From contig CAIVDM010000116.1 of NCBI GenBank assembly GCA_903904735.1, positions 1 to 61,017 on the forward strand: 61,017 nt of DNA. The letters are read 5' to 3'. The notes under the pieces were generated by a model. That model was given only the letters and a program-made list of their open reading frames with translations. It did no database searches and was not told the origin of the DNA. Positions 25,143-33,580 of the stretch are shown here, one piece after another (within the stretch, counting starts at the first letter, position 1; each line of letters starts with the position of its first letter). The translations under genes were made by a program, and so were the position numbers. Origin of the DNA: an uncultured delta proteobacterium. Lineage in GTDB: Bacteria; Bdellovibrionota_C; UBA2361; OMII01.

Positions 25143-26378
25143 TTGTTGAGGTCAGTGATCACATCAGAGACATCAAAAAGCGCGCTCCGCTGGTCCCGGA
25201 GTTGCGTGCTCACGATAATTATCGCGGCGGGATGCGTTCGCGCCCCAGCACCTTCGCCAGAGGAGGCTTTCCGTGAGACTACCCCCCCAGCCCTTAGTGA
25301 TGACCTCGCCCTGACGGACCTGAGGGAGGCGATCACCGCCGATATCCAGGCTCTTCAAGCCTCACCCGATAAGACCATGCGATTCGGACCTCGCTCGATA
25401 ACTCGGGGAGCATACGCCGACGCGCTCGTGAGCCTCCTTCAAGTCCTCTCATCAACAACTCCTGAGTCAGACAAACTCAACTACATTCGAGATAACTTCA
25501 CGTTCATGGAGTTTTATGGTGGTGAACGATGGGGAGAGGTACTTCTTACGAGCTACTTTGAGCCGCTTCTCTCAGGCAGCACAACTCGGACCAAAACCTT
25601 GAACTACCCGCTCTATAAACGCCCCTCGGATCTCGTCACTATTCCGCTGGCGAGTTTTTCTGAGCGATTCAAGGACGAACGAGCCCTCAAGGCGCGCGTG
25701 GACGGATCTCAGGTAGTTCCCTACTACTCACGCCAAGATATAGACGGTAAACACAAACTAGCCGGACGAGGGTTAGAGCTAGCGTGGGTTGACCCAATCG
25801 ACGCTTTTTTTCTGCACATACAAGGTTCAGGCACCGTGAAGTTCGAGCACGGAGAGGAGGCTTATATGACCTACGCCGACAAGAACGGACACAGATATGA
25901 GCCGGTCGGAAAGTTCATGCGAAACATCATCGGCTCTCAAAAGATTACGATGCAGAGAATCGAGCGCGCCCTTCGCTCGATGAGTAGCCATGAGCGGGAT
26001 TCCTATCTTTTCAGAAACCCAAGTTACGTCTTCTTTAATCGCTCGGAGAAGCGCGCCATAACGTCCCTCGGCGTGCCCGCCACTCCTGGTCGAACTATCG
26101 CGGTAGATCGCCGTTACGCGCCAAAGGGAGCCCTTGCCCTGCTTACATTCCAAAAGCCCGTGTTTAGCCCGCGTCACGCTCCCGGTGAGGATCCCGTCTC
26201 GTACCACAAAGTCTCGCGCTTCGTGCTAGACCAAGATTCTGGGGGCGCTATTACCGGAACTAATCGAGTGGATCTGTTCTGGGGGCGCGGCGATAGCGCG
26301 AAACAATACGCTGGTATCATACAGGACGCTGCGCGCATCGTGTACCTACTGCCCAAAAATGGAGTGGCCACGGAGTAG
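25143..26378 (+). CDS. mltA: Membrane-bound lytic murein transglycosylase A
   Basis: Cleaves the MurNAc-GlcNAc bond of peptidoglycan with 1,6-anhydro product formation. An N-terminal lipobox (IIAAGC) marks an outer-membrane lipoprotein. The MltA core is seen in LLTSYFEPLLSGS, YYSRQDIDG, LAWVDPIDAFFLHIQGSG, and the C-terminal 3D domain in RTIAVDRRYAPKGALALL and FVLDQDSGGAITGTNRVDLFWGRGD, containing the catalytic aspartates. A TTG at 25143 with AGGAGA 6 nt upstream is preferred over a GTG at 25113. EamA transporter follows 26 bp downstream. Confidence 0.92.
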   Translation: MLRSVITSETSKSALRWSRSCVLTIIIAAGCVRAPAPSPEEAFRETTPPALSDDLALTDLREAITADIQALQASPDKTMRFGPRSITRGAYADALVSLLQVLSSTTPESDKLNYIRDNFTFMEFYGGERWGEVLLTSYFEPLLSGSTTRTKTLNYPLYKRPSDLVTIPLASFSERFKDERALKARVDGSQVVPYYSRQDIDGKHKLAGRGLELAWVDPIDAFFLHIQGSGTVKFEHGEEAYMTYADKNGHRYEPVGKFMRNIIGSQKITMQRIERALRSMSSHERDSYLFRNPSYVFFNRSEKRAITSLGVPATPGRTIAVDRRYAPKGALALLTFQKPVFSPRHAPGEDPVSYHKVSRFVLDQDSGGAITGTNRVDLFWGRGDSAKQYAGIIQDAARIVYLLPKNGVATE

Positions 26379-26404
26379 AAAGCTCAATCTATCACTGGAA
26401 TAGG

Positions 26405-27307
26405 ATGACTACCACCGACGCGCCACAATCCGCTCATCGTTCCAGAGGCGCGTTTTATCTCATCATCACATCCTTCGTGTGGGGCGTTGCCTTTGTGCCT
26501 CAACGTATCGCCTCAGCGCATATCGAAGCCAACACGTTTAACGCCATAAAATATCTGGGCGCCACTGTTCTGATGCTGTCGCTTTTTTGGAGAACGCTTC
26601 GCGGGCATTTTCGCGCGAGCGCGTTGACGCGGATGGCTGTCTTGGGCTTTTTACTCTTCGCCGGGTCAGTTTTTCAGCAGATCGGCGTTGCCTCAACCAC
26701 CGCCGGGAAGGCGGGCTTTATCACCGGGCTTTATATGGTCTTTACGCCTATATTGCTCATGACACTCTGGCGAACTCAGATCTCTCGTCGATGTTGGTTC
26801 GGGGCGCTCTCCGCCTTGTGCGGATTAGGCCTCTTATGCGTCGATGAACGTCTTACCATCGTCATCGGTGACCTTTGGGTTCTTGGCTCAGCGATCATGT
26901 TCTCTCTGCTCCTCATTTATGGAGACCGTTTCGTGGCGCAAAATGATCCGATAACTCTCGCCACGGGACAGTACTTTTTCTGCGGTATATTTAGCGCTCT
27001 CGGTCTCGTTCTCTTTGAGCGACCCACATGTATCGCCATTCAGCAGGCGGCTCCCTCGCTAGCGTATATGATATTTTTCTCAACTGGCGTCGGCTACACG
27101 TTTGCCCTTATTGGTCAGAGGTATGTACGGCCTGAGATCGCCGGTCTCATCCTGGCGCTCGAGGCGGTCTTCGCGGCGCTCGCCGGATCTATTTTTTTGG
27201 ACGAGCGTTTAAACGCTCAACAGGCCTCCGGCTGCGCGCTTATGCTGATCGGCTGTCTGATCGCTCAACAATCGCCCGCGGCACCTGGCGCGACCGAACA
27301 GGTCTAA
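26405..27307 (+). CDS. EamA/DMT-family transporter
   Basis: 300 aa with about ten hydrophobic helices in two EamA repeats; the first begins FYLIITSFVWGVAFVPQRI and the second GDLWVLGSAIMFSLLLIYGDRF. The C-terminus has the typical LILALEAVFAALAGSIFLDERL. Drug/metabolite superfamily members export amino acids or other small metabolites from the cytoplasm; the substrate cannot be inferred. Probably cotranscribed with mltA. Confidence 0.9.
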   Translation: MTTTDAPQSAHRSRGAFYLIITSFVWGVAFVPQRIASAHIEANTFNAIKYLGATVLMLSLFWRTLRGHFRASALTRMAVLGFLLFAGSVFQQIGVASTTAGKAGFITGLYMVFTPILLMTLWRTQISRRCWFGALSALCGLGLLCVDERLTIVIGDLWVLGSAIMFSLLLIYGDRFVAQNDPITLATGQYFFCGIFSALGLVLFERPTCIAIQQAAPSLAYMIFFSTGVGYTFALIGQRYVRPEIAGLILALEAVFAALAGSIFLDERLNAQQASGCALMLIGCLIAQQSPAAPGATEQV

Positions 27308-27340
27308 AGAAACGACAGCTCTGTGAGCGCGAAGACTATT

Positions 27341-27841
27341 TTAGTCCTCTTCGAGGTCTACATCTCCACCCGGCACGACTCCAGCCGGCGCCCCTCTTCC
27401 TCCTGGTGGAATCTGGTTTGGAATAAGCGGCGGTTGACCTCCTGGTACAGCTGGCGGCTCGACATACGGAGAATCGGGACCAGAGGGAACTTCCTTAGCG
27501 ATATCGCGTACCAGGTCGCGCGTCTCCCCCGCGACTTCTTGCCCCGCTGGATCCGCCACCAATTTCGCGGACTCGCGCGCGCGATCCATTTGGACGATCG
27601 AATCGATAGGACGCCACGATTTAACTTTTCCGTCCTTAAAGACGACCTTCGCGCCCTGTGGGTAGTACCAAACGGTTTCTCGCTTAATGGACTTCTCTAC
27701 CTTCTCAGTGGGCTCACCCCAGGAACCTAAAACATCCCCACGTGTCGCTCCCGAGTTCAACTTACGGGTCAAATCACCCGCGACACTGACATCGGGGGTC
27801 AATACAACAAACAGGGAAATGATCGCGAGCTTGGTTCTCAT
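27341..27841 (-). CDS. Exported SmpA/BamE-like protein with proline-rich tail
   Basis: 166 aa. Signal peptide about 1-21. Residues 25-80 (LNSGATRGDVLGSWGEPTEK, TVWYYPQGAKVVFKDGKVKSW) resemble the SmpA/OmlA/BamE fold. The rest is a Pro/Gly-rich tail ending in EED. It lacks a lipobox, unlike true BamE, so it is more likely a periplasmic relative than the assembly factor itself. Convergent with the EamA gene, 33 bp apart. Confidence 0.65.
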   Translation of the reverse strand: MRTKLAIISLFVVLTPDVSVAGDLTRKLNSGATRGDVLGSWGEPTEKVEKSIKRETVWYYPQGAKVVFKDGKVKSWRPIDSIVQMDRARESAKLVADPAGQEVAGETRDLVRDIAKEVPSGPDSPYVEPPAVPGGQPPLIPNQIPPGGRGAPAGVVPGGDVDLEED

Positions 27842-27938
27842 AGCACCTCAGTTCTAGGTTTCAATAGAACGGTATCACACATCCGCGCATCGGAGAATCC
27901 GAAGAAAGAGGCTCATGGCAGCCCACTGACTATCGAGG

Positions 27939-29321
27939 CTAGTGATTGCCAACGAGCGGGAGAAAGAATGAAAACGAGGTGCCTTGACCAACGACACTGT
28001 CGACGCTCACCCGCCCACCGTGCACCTGAGCGATGTGTTTCACGATCGCCAAGCCCAAACCGGTTCCCCCAAGCTGGCGACTACGCCCTTGATCGATTCG
28101 ATAAAAGCGCTCAAAGAGTCGTGATAGATGCTGGGTATCGATTCCTGGGCCAGTATCACAAACTCGGATTTCAGCGAAGTCCCCCGCTTTACGAATCTCA
28201 ACTCGCACCTCTCCCTTGGTCTCCGTGTACTTAATGGCGTTATCGATAAGATTAACGAGGGCTTGTTCCACTAGACTTGAATTCGCTCGGACTACCAGCT
28301 CCGAATAAAACTGGCTAATGAGACTCATCTCCTTCGCCTGGGCGCGATGAGAACATTCCGAGACCGCCACCTGAACCAGATCCTTGAGGTTTTTCTCCTC
28401 GGTCTCCACCCGGGCCTCTCCTCCAACCTCTAATTTCGCGAGGGTAAGCAGATCCGTGAGGATCAAGTTCAACCGTTCCGCTTGACGTCCGACGATCGCG
28501 AGAAACTTCCTTGAAAGTACAGGGTCGTCCGCCGCCCCATCCAGCAGGGTTTCAACGAATCCCTTAATGGAGGTGATAGGAGTGCGTAATTCGTGCGACA
28601 CGTTCGCCACAAAATCCCGTCGGACGTTCTCAAGCTTCTCAAGCCTCGTGACGTCATGGATCACGAGCAGCGTCCCCGGCGCCGCCCCCTGTTCCTCAAC
28701 CAACGGCGACGCGTGAACAACGAGCATCTTCTCGCTCATGCCGCCAACCTGAACCGTCACGGACGTTGTCGTCTCCGCCCTCATCGCGTCAGCTATACAT
28801 CGACGCAAATCTGAATGCTGCACGACATCTCCAATTGACGCGCCCTCAAGAACTTCTTGCGAGGCCTCAAGAAGCGCGCGGGCGGCGGCGTTCACCCGGC
28901 GGATCCGTCCATTCGAGTCGACCGTCACCACCCCCTCGACCATCGTGCGCAAGATAGCGTCCTGCTCAGAACGCGCCCGCGCGAGCCCCTCGACTCGTCG
29001 CTCCAGGGAGCCCGCGAGCTGATTAATGCTTCGCACCAGTGTCATTAATATCGGCTTGCGTGTTATCTCCACCCGCGCGGAGAGATCTCCAGCCGCCATC
29101 GCCTTAGAAACCCGCTCGATGGAGCGCAGGCATGTATCGACTCGATAAAACAGCAGCCAAGCGCCTATCGTGACAACTCCCATGGCGCTTCCTACGAGCG
29201 CCGCTATCACGTCATAACTATCGTGGAGATATATAAGCGCCACGATTAGGGGCGCCATGCCGGCGCACGCCAGAACTATCGCCGAGAGAGTTATGCTGCG
29301 TTGAATGACCTTAAATCGCAT
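27939..29321 (-). CDS. phoR: PhoR-like sensor histidine kinase
   Basis: 460 aa. Two transmembrane helices near the N-terminus (about 9-62) are followed by HAMP (AMAAGDLSARVEITRKP), PAS (ILRTMVEGVVTVDSNGRI), HisKA with acceptor His in FVANVSHELRTPITSIKGF, and HATPase_c (NLIDNAIKYT, DTGPGID, GTGLGLAIVKHIAQ). This architecture and the upstream phoB (31-bp gap) indicate the phosphate-starvation system. No pst or phoU genes lie in this window, so the assignment rests on homology. Confidence 0.88.
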   Translation of the reverse strand: MRFKVIQRSITLSAIVLACAGMAPLIVALIYLHDSYDVIAALVGSAMGVVTIGAWLLFYRVDTCLRSIERVSKAMAAGDLSARVEITRKPILMTLVRSINQLAGSLERRVEGLARARSEQDAILRTMVEGVVTVDSNGRIRRVNAAARALLEASQEVLEGASIGDVVQHSDLRRCIADAMRAETTTSVTVQVGGMSEKMLVVHASPLVEEQGAAPGTLLVIHDVTRLEKLENVRRDFVANVSHELRTPITSIKGFVETLLDGAADDPVLSRKFLAIVGRQAERLNLILTDLLTLAKLEVGGEARVETEEKNLKDLVQVAVSECSHRAQAKEMSLISQFYSELVVRANSSLVEQALVNLIDNAIKYTETKGEVRVEIRKAGDFAEIRVCDTGPGIDTQHLSRLFERFYRIDQGRSRQLGGTGLGLAIVKHIAQVHGGRVSVDSVVGQGTSFSFFLPLVGNH

Positions 29322-29352
29322 GACGTTTCACCCCTCAGAACGCTGACTACTC

Positions 29353-30057
29353 TCATGAGGCGAGCGCTGACGCTCCATCTCGGAATCGATATCCTACCCC
29401 TCGAACTGTCTCTATGTAGGCGCCGTAGTCACCTAATTTTTTTCGTAATCCAACAACTTGGACGTCGACTGAGCGATCGGTGACGGGATAATCATCGCCG
29501 TGCACCCCCTCCACGATCTGATCGCGCGTAAAAACAACTCCCGGCTGCCGCATCACGAAATGAAGTAATTTAAACTCTGTATTCGTCAGCTCTACTGAAG
29601 CGTCTCCGATCAGAACCTCTCGACGTTGCGGATTAACTAGCAGGGTACCCTCCGTGAGAATCCCCTGCGCGTCGATGGGCGCTTTCTTTCCGCGTCGTAA
29701 AACGCTCTTCACTCGCGCGATGAGAACCTTGGGACTAAAAGGCTTTGACACGTAATCATCCGCCCCTAGCTCAAGCCCCGATACCACATCCGGTTCCTCT
29801 CCTCGAGCGCTGACCATGACGATCGGAATTGACTTCAGCTTAGCGTCGCTCTTGAGCCGTCGGCACACCTCTAATCCGTCGATGCCTGGGAGCATGAGAT
29901 CCAAAATAACTAAGTCTGGTTTGATCCCCTGAACTAACTCGACACCCTCTTCGCCCGACACCGCGCACGTGACAACATAGCCTTCCTTTGAAAGGTTGTA
30001 GTGAATCAGCTCTCGGATATCCTCTTCGTCGTCTATAACAACTATGGACTCAGCCAT
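29353..30057 (-). CDS. phoB: PhoB-like response regulator
   Basis: 234 aa: REC domain (acceptor Asp in VILDLMLPG, Lys in SKPFSP) and an OmpR/PhoB winged-helix domain (TNTEFKLLHFVMRQPGVVFTRDQI, VGLRKKLGDYGAYIETVRGVGYRF). It is translated first in the phoB-phoR pair. No clear Pho-box pair was found upstream. Divergent from ridA. Confidence 0.9.
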   Translation of the reverse strand: MAESIVVIDDEEDIRELIHYNLSKEGYVVTCAVSGEEGVELVQGIKPDLVILDLMLPGIDGLEVCRRLKSDAKLKSIPIVMVSARGEEPDVVSGLELGADDYVSKPFSPKVLIARVKSVLRRGKKAPIDAQGILTEGTLLVNPQRREVLIGDASVELTNTEFKLLHFVMRQPGVVFTRDQIVEGVHGDDYPVTDRSVDVQVVGLRKKLGDYGAYIETVRGVGYRFRDGASALAS

Positions 30058-30224
30058 CGCGTATCTCCCCTTTCTGCAGGCATGGAGGTGTCATACTCCG
30101 TTCTTGGAGGTATTTTGAACCCCTAAAGCGCTAAAATTCGAGCCCTCACGGAAAATTAACTCTTCTCCCCGCTCTGACCTCGGTCTATCGTCGCCTCGAT
30201 CACACCTATCGGGAGTTTAAAGCC

Positions 30225-30623
30225 ATGAGCAAGACGATCCAGTGCTACGAGAGCATTCCAAACGCGCCAAAAGCCGTAGGTCCCTATTCTCCCGCTGTAC
30301 GGGCCGGAGGAATGGTTTTTCTCTCGGGACAGGTGGGACTCAATCCGGACACCATGCAGCTCATCGGAGCGGGCATTGAGGAGCAAACACGGCAGGTTAT
30401 GAAGAACCTGCGCGCCGTTCTCTCTGAGCTCGGGCTCTCATTCTCTGACGTGGTTAAGTCCACTATCTTCCTTACGGATCTCAAGAATTTTCAGACGGTC
30501 AACTCGATATACGGAGAGGAGCTCGGCGGTCATAAACCTGCCCGCTCAACATTTCAGGTCAGCGCCCTCCCCTTGGGCGCGATCGTCGAAATTGAGATGA
30601 TCGCGTTAGACGCCACACAGTAA
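30225..30623 (+). CDS. ridA: RidA-family enamine/imine deaminase
   Basis: 132 aa, the usual length. It hydrolyses reactive 2-aminoacrylate-type enamines released by PLP enzymes. Motifs: GPYSPAV, FLSGQVGL, EEQTRQVMKNLRAVL, the substrate-binding Arg in ARSTFQVSALPLGA, and IVEIEMIA. A HAD phosphatase gene follows 59 bp downstream. Confidence 0.95.
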   Translation: MSKTIQCYESIPNAPKAVGPYSPAVRAGGMVFLSGQVGLNPDTMQLIGAGIEEQTRQVMKNLRAVLSELGLSFSDVVKSTIFLTDLKNFQTVNSIYGEELGGHKPARSTFQVSALPLGAIVEIEMIALDATQ

Positions 30624-30682
30624 ATCTGGTCTGACGGGTAACATTTCTTAGGCGCTCGGACAGTGGTACAATCTGAGCACAC

Positions 30683-31348
30683 ATGAAGATTGAATCAGCT
30701 AAGAACGCGGTCCTTTTTGACTTTGACGGAACTCTCGGACGTTCGCTACCGCATTGGGCGGTAGCCTATCAGGACGCCCTTCAGGATCACGGCATCACCG
30801 TATCCTATGAAGAGGCTATTGAGTCGGCGTTCGCCAAGAGTCAATCAGAGGTCATCGCGAGACTTAGCGAGACCGACCCACTTAAGTTTCGAGAAGCTGT
30901 CTGGAGTAAGGTGAAAGACCGCATGTCCTTGGTCGAAACCTATCCTGACGTACTCACCACTCTTCTCGACCTGCGAAACCGCGACTTCGCGACCGCGGTC
31001 GTGACGAACTCGCGCAGAGGTCACGTGGCCCCTGTGTTGGAACGCTGGAACGCGCACTCCCATTTTGATGAGCTGGTAGCTATCGAGGATGTATCGAAAG
31101 GCAAACCTGAACCAGAGTCGATTCTGTTCGCGCTCTCAAATCTCAAGGTCCTCACCACGAACGCGTGGATGATCGGCGATTCGCTCGCTGACGTTAACGC
31201 TGGAAATGCCGCCGGCGTGAAGACAATCGCCTTCATTCCTCCAGAGAATCACGCCTTCAATGACCCCTCCGCGCTTCGTGACGCTAAGCCGACACACATC
31301 GCCAGATCATACGCCGAGATTCATCGAATCATCATCAATCACGCCTAA
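30683..31348 (+). CDS. HAD-superfamily phosphatase (phosphoglycolate phosphatase-like)
   Basis: 221 aa. HAD motifs: I FDFDGTLG, II AVVTNS, III KGKPEPES with Lys, IV MIGDSLADVNAG. The helical cap between motifs I and II places it in subfamily IA, like Gph or PpaX. The substrate cannot be assigned. A family-B palindrome begins 6 bp after the stop codon. Confidence 0.88.
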   Translation: MKIESAKNAVLFDFDGTLGRSLPHWAVAYQDALQDHGITVSYEEAIESAFAKSQSEVIARLSETDPLKFREAVWSKVKDRMSLVETYPDVLTTLLDLRNRDFATAVVTNSRRGHVAPVLERWNAHSHFDELVAIEDVSKGKPEPESILFALSNLKVLTTNAWMIGDSLADVNAGNAAGVKTIAFIPPENHAFNDPSALRDAKPTHIARSYAEIHRIIINHA

Positions 31349-31353
31349 AGCCT

Positions 31354-31436
31354 GGACCGCGGAGCTTCTAGCTCCGCTCTACGCTGACATTAGAAACAGG
31401 TCGATTATTGTAGCGGAACTGGAAGATCCGCGGTCC
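31354..31436. repeat. Long palindrome, family B, copy 3
   Basis: The left arm is identical to copies 1 and 2; the right arm has three mismatches; the loop is different. It immediately follows the HAD gene, so it may also act as an mRNA 3' stabiliser. Confidence 0.8.
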
Positions 31437-31547
31437 TTTGGAAACGGCGCGAGTCGATAGCGGCGCGTCGGTCTTTTGTACCAACGCGCCACTACGAGGA
31501 AGCAAACCAATTAAAGTGATCCCGGAGCGATCACCAACCTACTACAC

Positions 31548-31572
31548 AAAAAACCCCGTCATGGTGAACGGG
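31548..31572 (-). terminator. Terminator of the 17-codon cistron
   Basis: A CCCG/CGGG stem extended inward by TCA/TGA is followed on the minus strand by TTTTTT. It lies 13 bp past the stop codon of the mini-gene at 31585-31638. Confidence 0.65.
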
Positions 31573-31584
31573 TAGATACCCTCA

Positions 31585-31638
31585 CTATGTGAGGCACCTC
31601 TTCACCAATACGACAGAATTAATTCCTATAGCCGACAT
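31585..31638 (-). CDS. 17-aa peptide with perfect Shine-Dalgarno
   Basis: A short frame (MSAIGINSVVLVKRCLT) starts 2 nt after AAAGGAGGTGATCC, which is complementary to the entire anti-Shine-Dalgarno tail of 16S rRNA. The AGGAGG core is 7 nt from the ATG. A small perfect hairpin (CCTCAC-ATA-GTGAGG) overlaps the stop codon and an intrinsic terminator follows. The unit lies between two terminators, so it is a self-contained transcript of about 130 nt. No homologue is known to me. It could be a regulatory peptide, a translated sRNA, or a ribosome-sequestering RNA. Confidence 0.4.
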   Translation of the reverse strand: MSAIGINSVVLVKRCLT

Positions 31639-31640
31639 GG

Positions 31641-31654
31641 ATCACCTCCTTTAA
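31641..31654 (-). promoter_or_regulatory. Full-length 16S-complementary ribosome-binding site
   Basis: Read on the plus strand, GGATCACCTCCTTT is identical to the 3' terminus of bacterial 16S rRNA; on the minus strand it is a 14-nt perfect Shine-Dalgarno. No further rRNA homology flanks it, so it is not an rRNA fragment. Confidence 0.7.
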
Positions 31655-31707
31655 ATATCGAGCTCCATCCCTATAGGTAGAGACGGTTCACTCTTTTCTA
31701 GGCGCCC

Positions 31708-31739
31708 AAAAACGCGATCGTTCTCATGAGAGAACGATC
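31708..31739 (-). terminator. Terminator after the DUF4397 lipoprotein gene
   Basis: A 10-bp perfect inverted repeat (GATCGTTCTC/GAGAACGATC, 4-nt loop) is followed on the minus strand by GCG and five T. It separates the SGNH-DUF4397 transcript from the mini-gene. A second stem (GAAATTCC/GGAATTTC) lies at about 31774-31794. Confidence 0.6.
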
Positions 31740-31821
31740 ATGAACATATAAAGATAATGAGGATCGACTCGAAATTCCGCAAGGGAATTTCTCGCAATCG
31801 CGTTTGTACGGGAAGCGGACA

Positions 31822-32520
31822 CTACTTATCGGTGAAGATCACCGACTTTACGTAGTAGCCGACCTCGCCACCTACAAGCACTGTATAGGCATGTCCCGCT
31901 TGCATCGTGCGCGTCACTGACGACACACGTTGTCCATCAGCGGCTCGCGATGTCGTGATAGTCACATCACCTGGGCTCGTTTGAATGTAACTAGAGTTCT
32001 GACCAAATCCGACCTGCTCGCTTCCGCCGCCAGATATCGACACGCTTATCGCCGCCGCTCCCGTCACGCCATTGACGACTCGAACCGCCACTCCCGCTAT
32101 CTCCTGAGGCACCTCATCAACGATTAATCTGGTGCGCAGACCGAACGTATCACCATCACCATAAAGGAGGATTGAGTATCTCCCGCCCTTCTCGATGTTC
32201 GCGTTAAACGATGAGATCACATCACCAGCGTTCAACGCGCGCGTCAACGAAAGCACCTGATCGCCGGAGCTTAAGGATCGATATCCCTTGGCGCCAGCGA
32301 AGGTCGCTTGCGAGACAACGGCGCTACTCGCCGTGGACGAAATCACGTCCACAGGAGCCGCGTCGATCGAACCGTGCAAGACCCTCACGCCATCAGCGCT
32401 TTCACTACCACCATCACCGCTGCCCCCGCCTCCACCTCCACCGCCGCAAGCAGCGAAGGTGAACACCAACAAGGTGGCGACTATGAAATGTACCGAACGC
32501 GATTGATCTGTCTTTTTCAT
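31822..32520 (-). CDS. DUF4397 lipoprotein
   Basis: 232 aa. Signal sequence with lipobox FAAC, then a Gly/Ser spacer (GGGGGGGGSGDGG). The DUF4397 domain follows from about residue 44 (VRVLHGSIDAAPVDVI), with beta-rich repeats to the end. Family members are surface lipoproteins of unknown function. The gene is 16 bp downstream of the SGNH hydrolase gene, so likely cotranscribed. Confidence 0.82.
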   Translation of the reverse strand: MKKTDQSRSVHFIVATLLVFTFAACGGGGGGGGSGDGGSESADGVRVLHGSIDAAPVDVISSTASSAVVSQATFAGAKGYRSLSSGDQVLSLTRALNAGDVISSFNANIEKGGRYSILLYGDGDTFGLRTRLIVDEVPQEIAGVAVRVVNGVTGAAAISVSISGGGSEQVGFGQNSSYIQTSPGDVTITTSRAADGQRVSSVTRTMQAGHAYTVLVGGEVGYYVKSVIFTDK

Positions 32521-32536
32521 CTGTCTACCTCTGTAC

Positions 32537-33256
32537 TTACTGCGCCATCGCGGCGGAAATGACCTCAGCTATCGCGTCATAGCCCGCCGTATTTGGGTGC
32601 AAACCTTCGGGTAAATTATAGAGTGGGCAGGTATTAAGATCAGCGCACGAGCTCAGGAACTGCTGTTCAACGTCGGCGACCGGGAGGGAATTAACAACCC
32701 CCAGATCCCTCACGATCGACGAATAAAAGGTCGTAAAGAGCGCCAACGGCGCGCGACTACCCGTCGGCGGGGCGAGCGTGGCCAACACCATCGACTTACC
32801 CTCGGCGCGAGCGACATTTATGACACGCTGCACCGCCCGCCGATACTGCGAACCCTCAGTCTGAAACACGGCGTCATTAGTCCCCTCCATGAAAACGATC
32901 GTATCGATATCGCTACCCACGACAAGACTAGGAAAACGCTCTAGACCACTTTGGACCAAGCGCTCACCTGGCACCCCCGCGTTACTAACGGACAAACCCG
33001 TCGCGGCGCTCACTCGTTTCGGATATCCCCTCGGACTCCCCTCATCGGCAATCTCGGGGATGTAATCTCCAGGATTATTACCGTCTCCCACTCCATAGGT
33101 GATGCTATCTCCGAAGGCGAGCACCTCAACCTGACCATCACCGGTGACATCCCGTAACACTTGCGCCTCGGCGGAGACGCCTGAATAAAGAAGAACGCTC
33201 ATAAAAATCGCGAGCGAAACACGAGACCTACCACGACGCTCTCTGAACCAGATCAT
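32537..33256 (-). CDS. Exported SGNH/GDSL hydrolase
   Basis: 239 aa with a signal peptide (about 1-31). Block I AFGDSITYG holds the nucleophile Ser, block II GVPGERL the Gly, block III EGTNDAV the Asn, block V GLHPNTAGYDAI the His. The acid normally three residues before that His is Glu (PEGLH) instead of Asp. Predicted esterase or lipase-like activity, perhaps on acylated polysaccharides. First gene of a two-gene operon with the DUF4397 lipoprotein. Confidence 0.88.
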   Translation of the reverse strand: MIWFRERRGRSRVSLAIFMSVLLYSGVSAEAQVLRDVTGDGQVEVLAFGDSITYGVGDGNNPGDYIPEIADEGSPRGYPKRVSAATGLSVSNAGVPGERLVQSGLERFPSLVVGSDIDTIVFMEGTNDAVFQTEGSQYRRAVQRVINVARAEGKSMVLATLAPPTGSRAPLALFTTFYSSIVRDLGVVNSLPVADVEQQFLSSCADLNTCPLYNLPEGLHPNTAGYDAIAEVISAAMAQ

Positions 33257-33352
33257 GCCACCTCTTTATATTCATGAACTCAACAGGCAGGCGTACTCTA
33301 GCGCAGAGATATTCGGTGTAAAGACTCGGACTTTACAAGGAGCTTACCGGCC

Positions 33353-33539
33353 TAACAGGGTGGTGAAAAATGATTTCCTGCTGCGCATTTCGATAGTTTG
33401 ACTGCAACTTCGTTGGAGCCCACGAAAAAATCCTCAACGTATCTCAGAGGATACGCTTCCGGTTTCTTGCGGTCTCCGCCTCGTTTCGTCTAAACTCTCA
33501 AAACGCTCGCGACGGAACCTTTTTTTCACCACCCTGCTA
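33353..33539. mobile_element. MITE, 187 bp, copy 2 (TA-flanked)
   Basis: Same length and orientation as the element at 7776-7962, with about 90 percent identity by eye, TA at both ends, and the same terminal inverted repeat. It is inserted between the SGNH and RlmI genes. No transposase is encoded, so it would rely on one elsewhere. Confidence 0.85.
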
Positions 33540-33580
33540 AGGAAAAGAGAGGGGAGGTGCGCACGGACCAAGCGTCGCGC

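Noticed and set aside
31641..31654. 16S rRNA gene fragment (GGATCACCTCCTTT)
   Set aside because: Similarity stops after the 14-nt tail; no upstream 16S helix 45 sequence is present.
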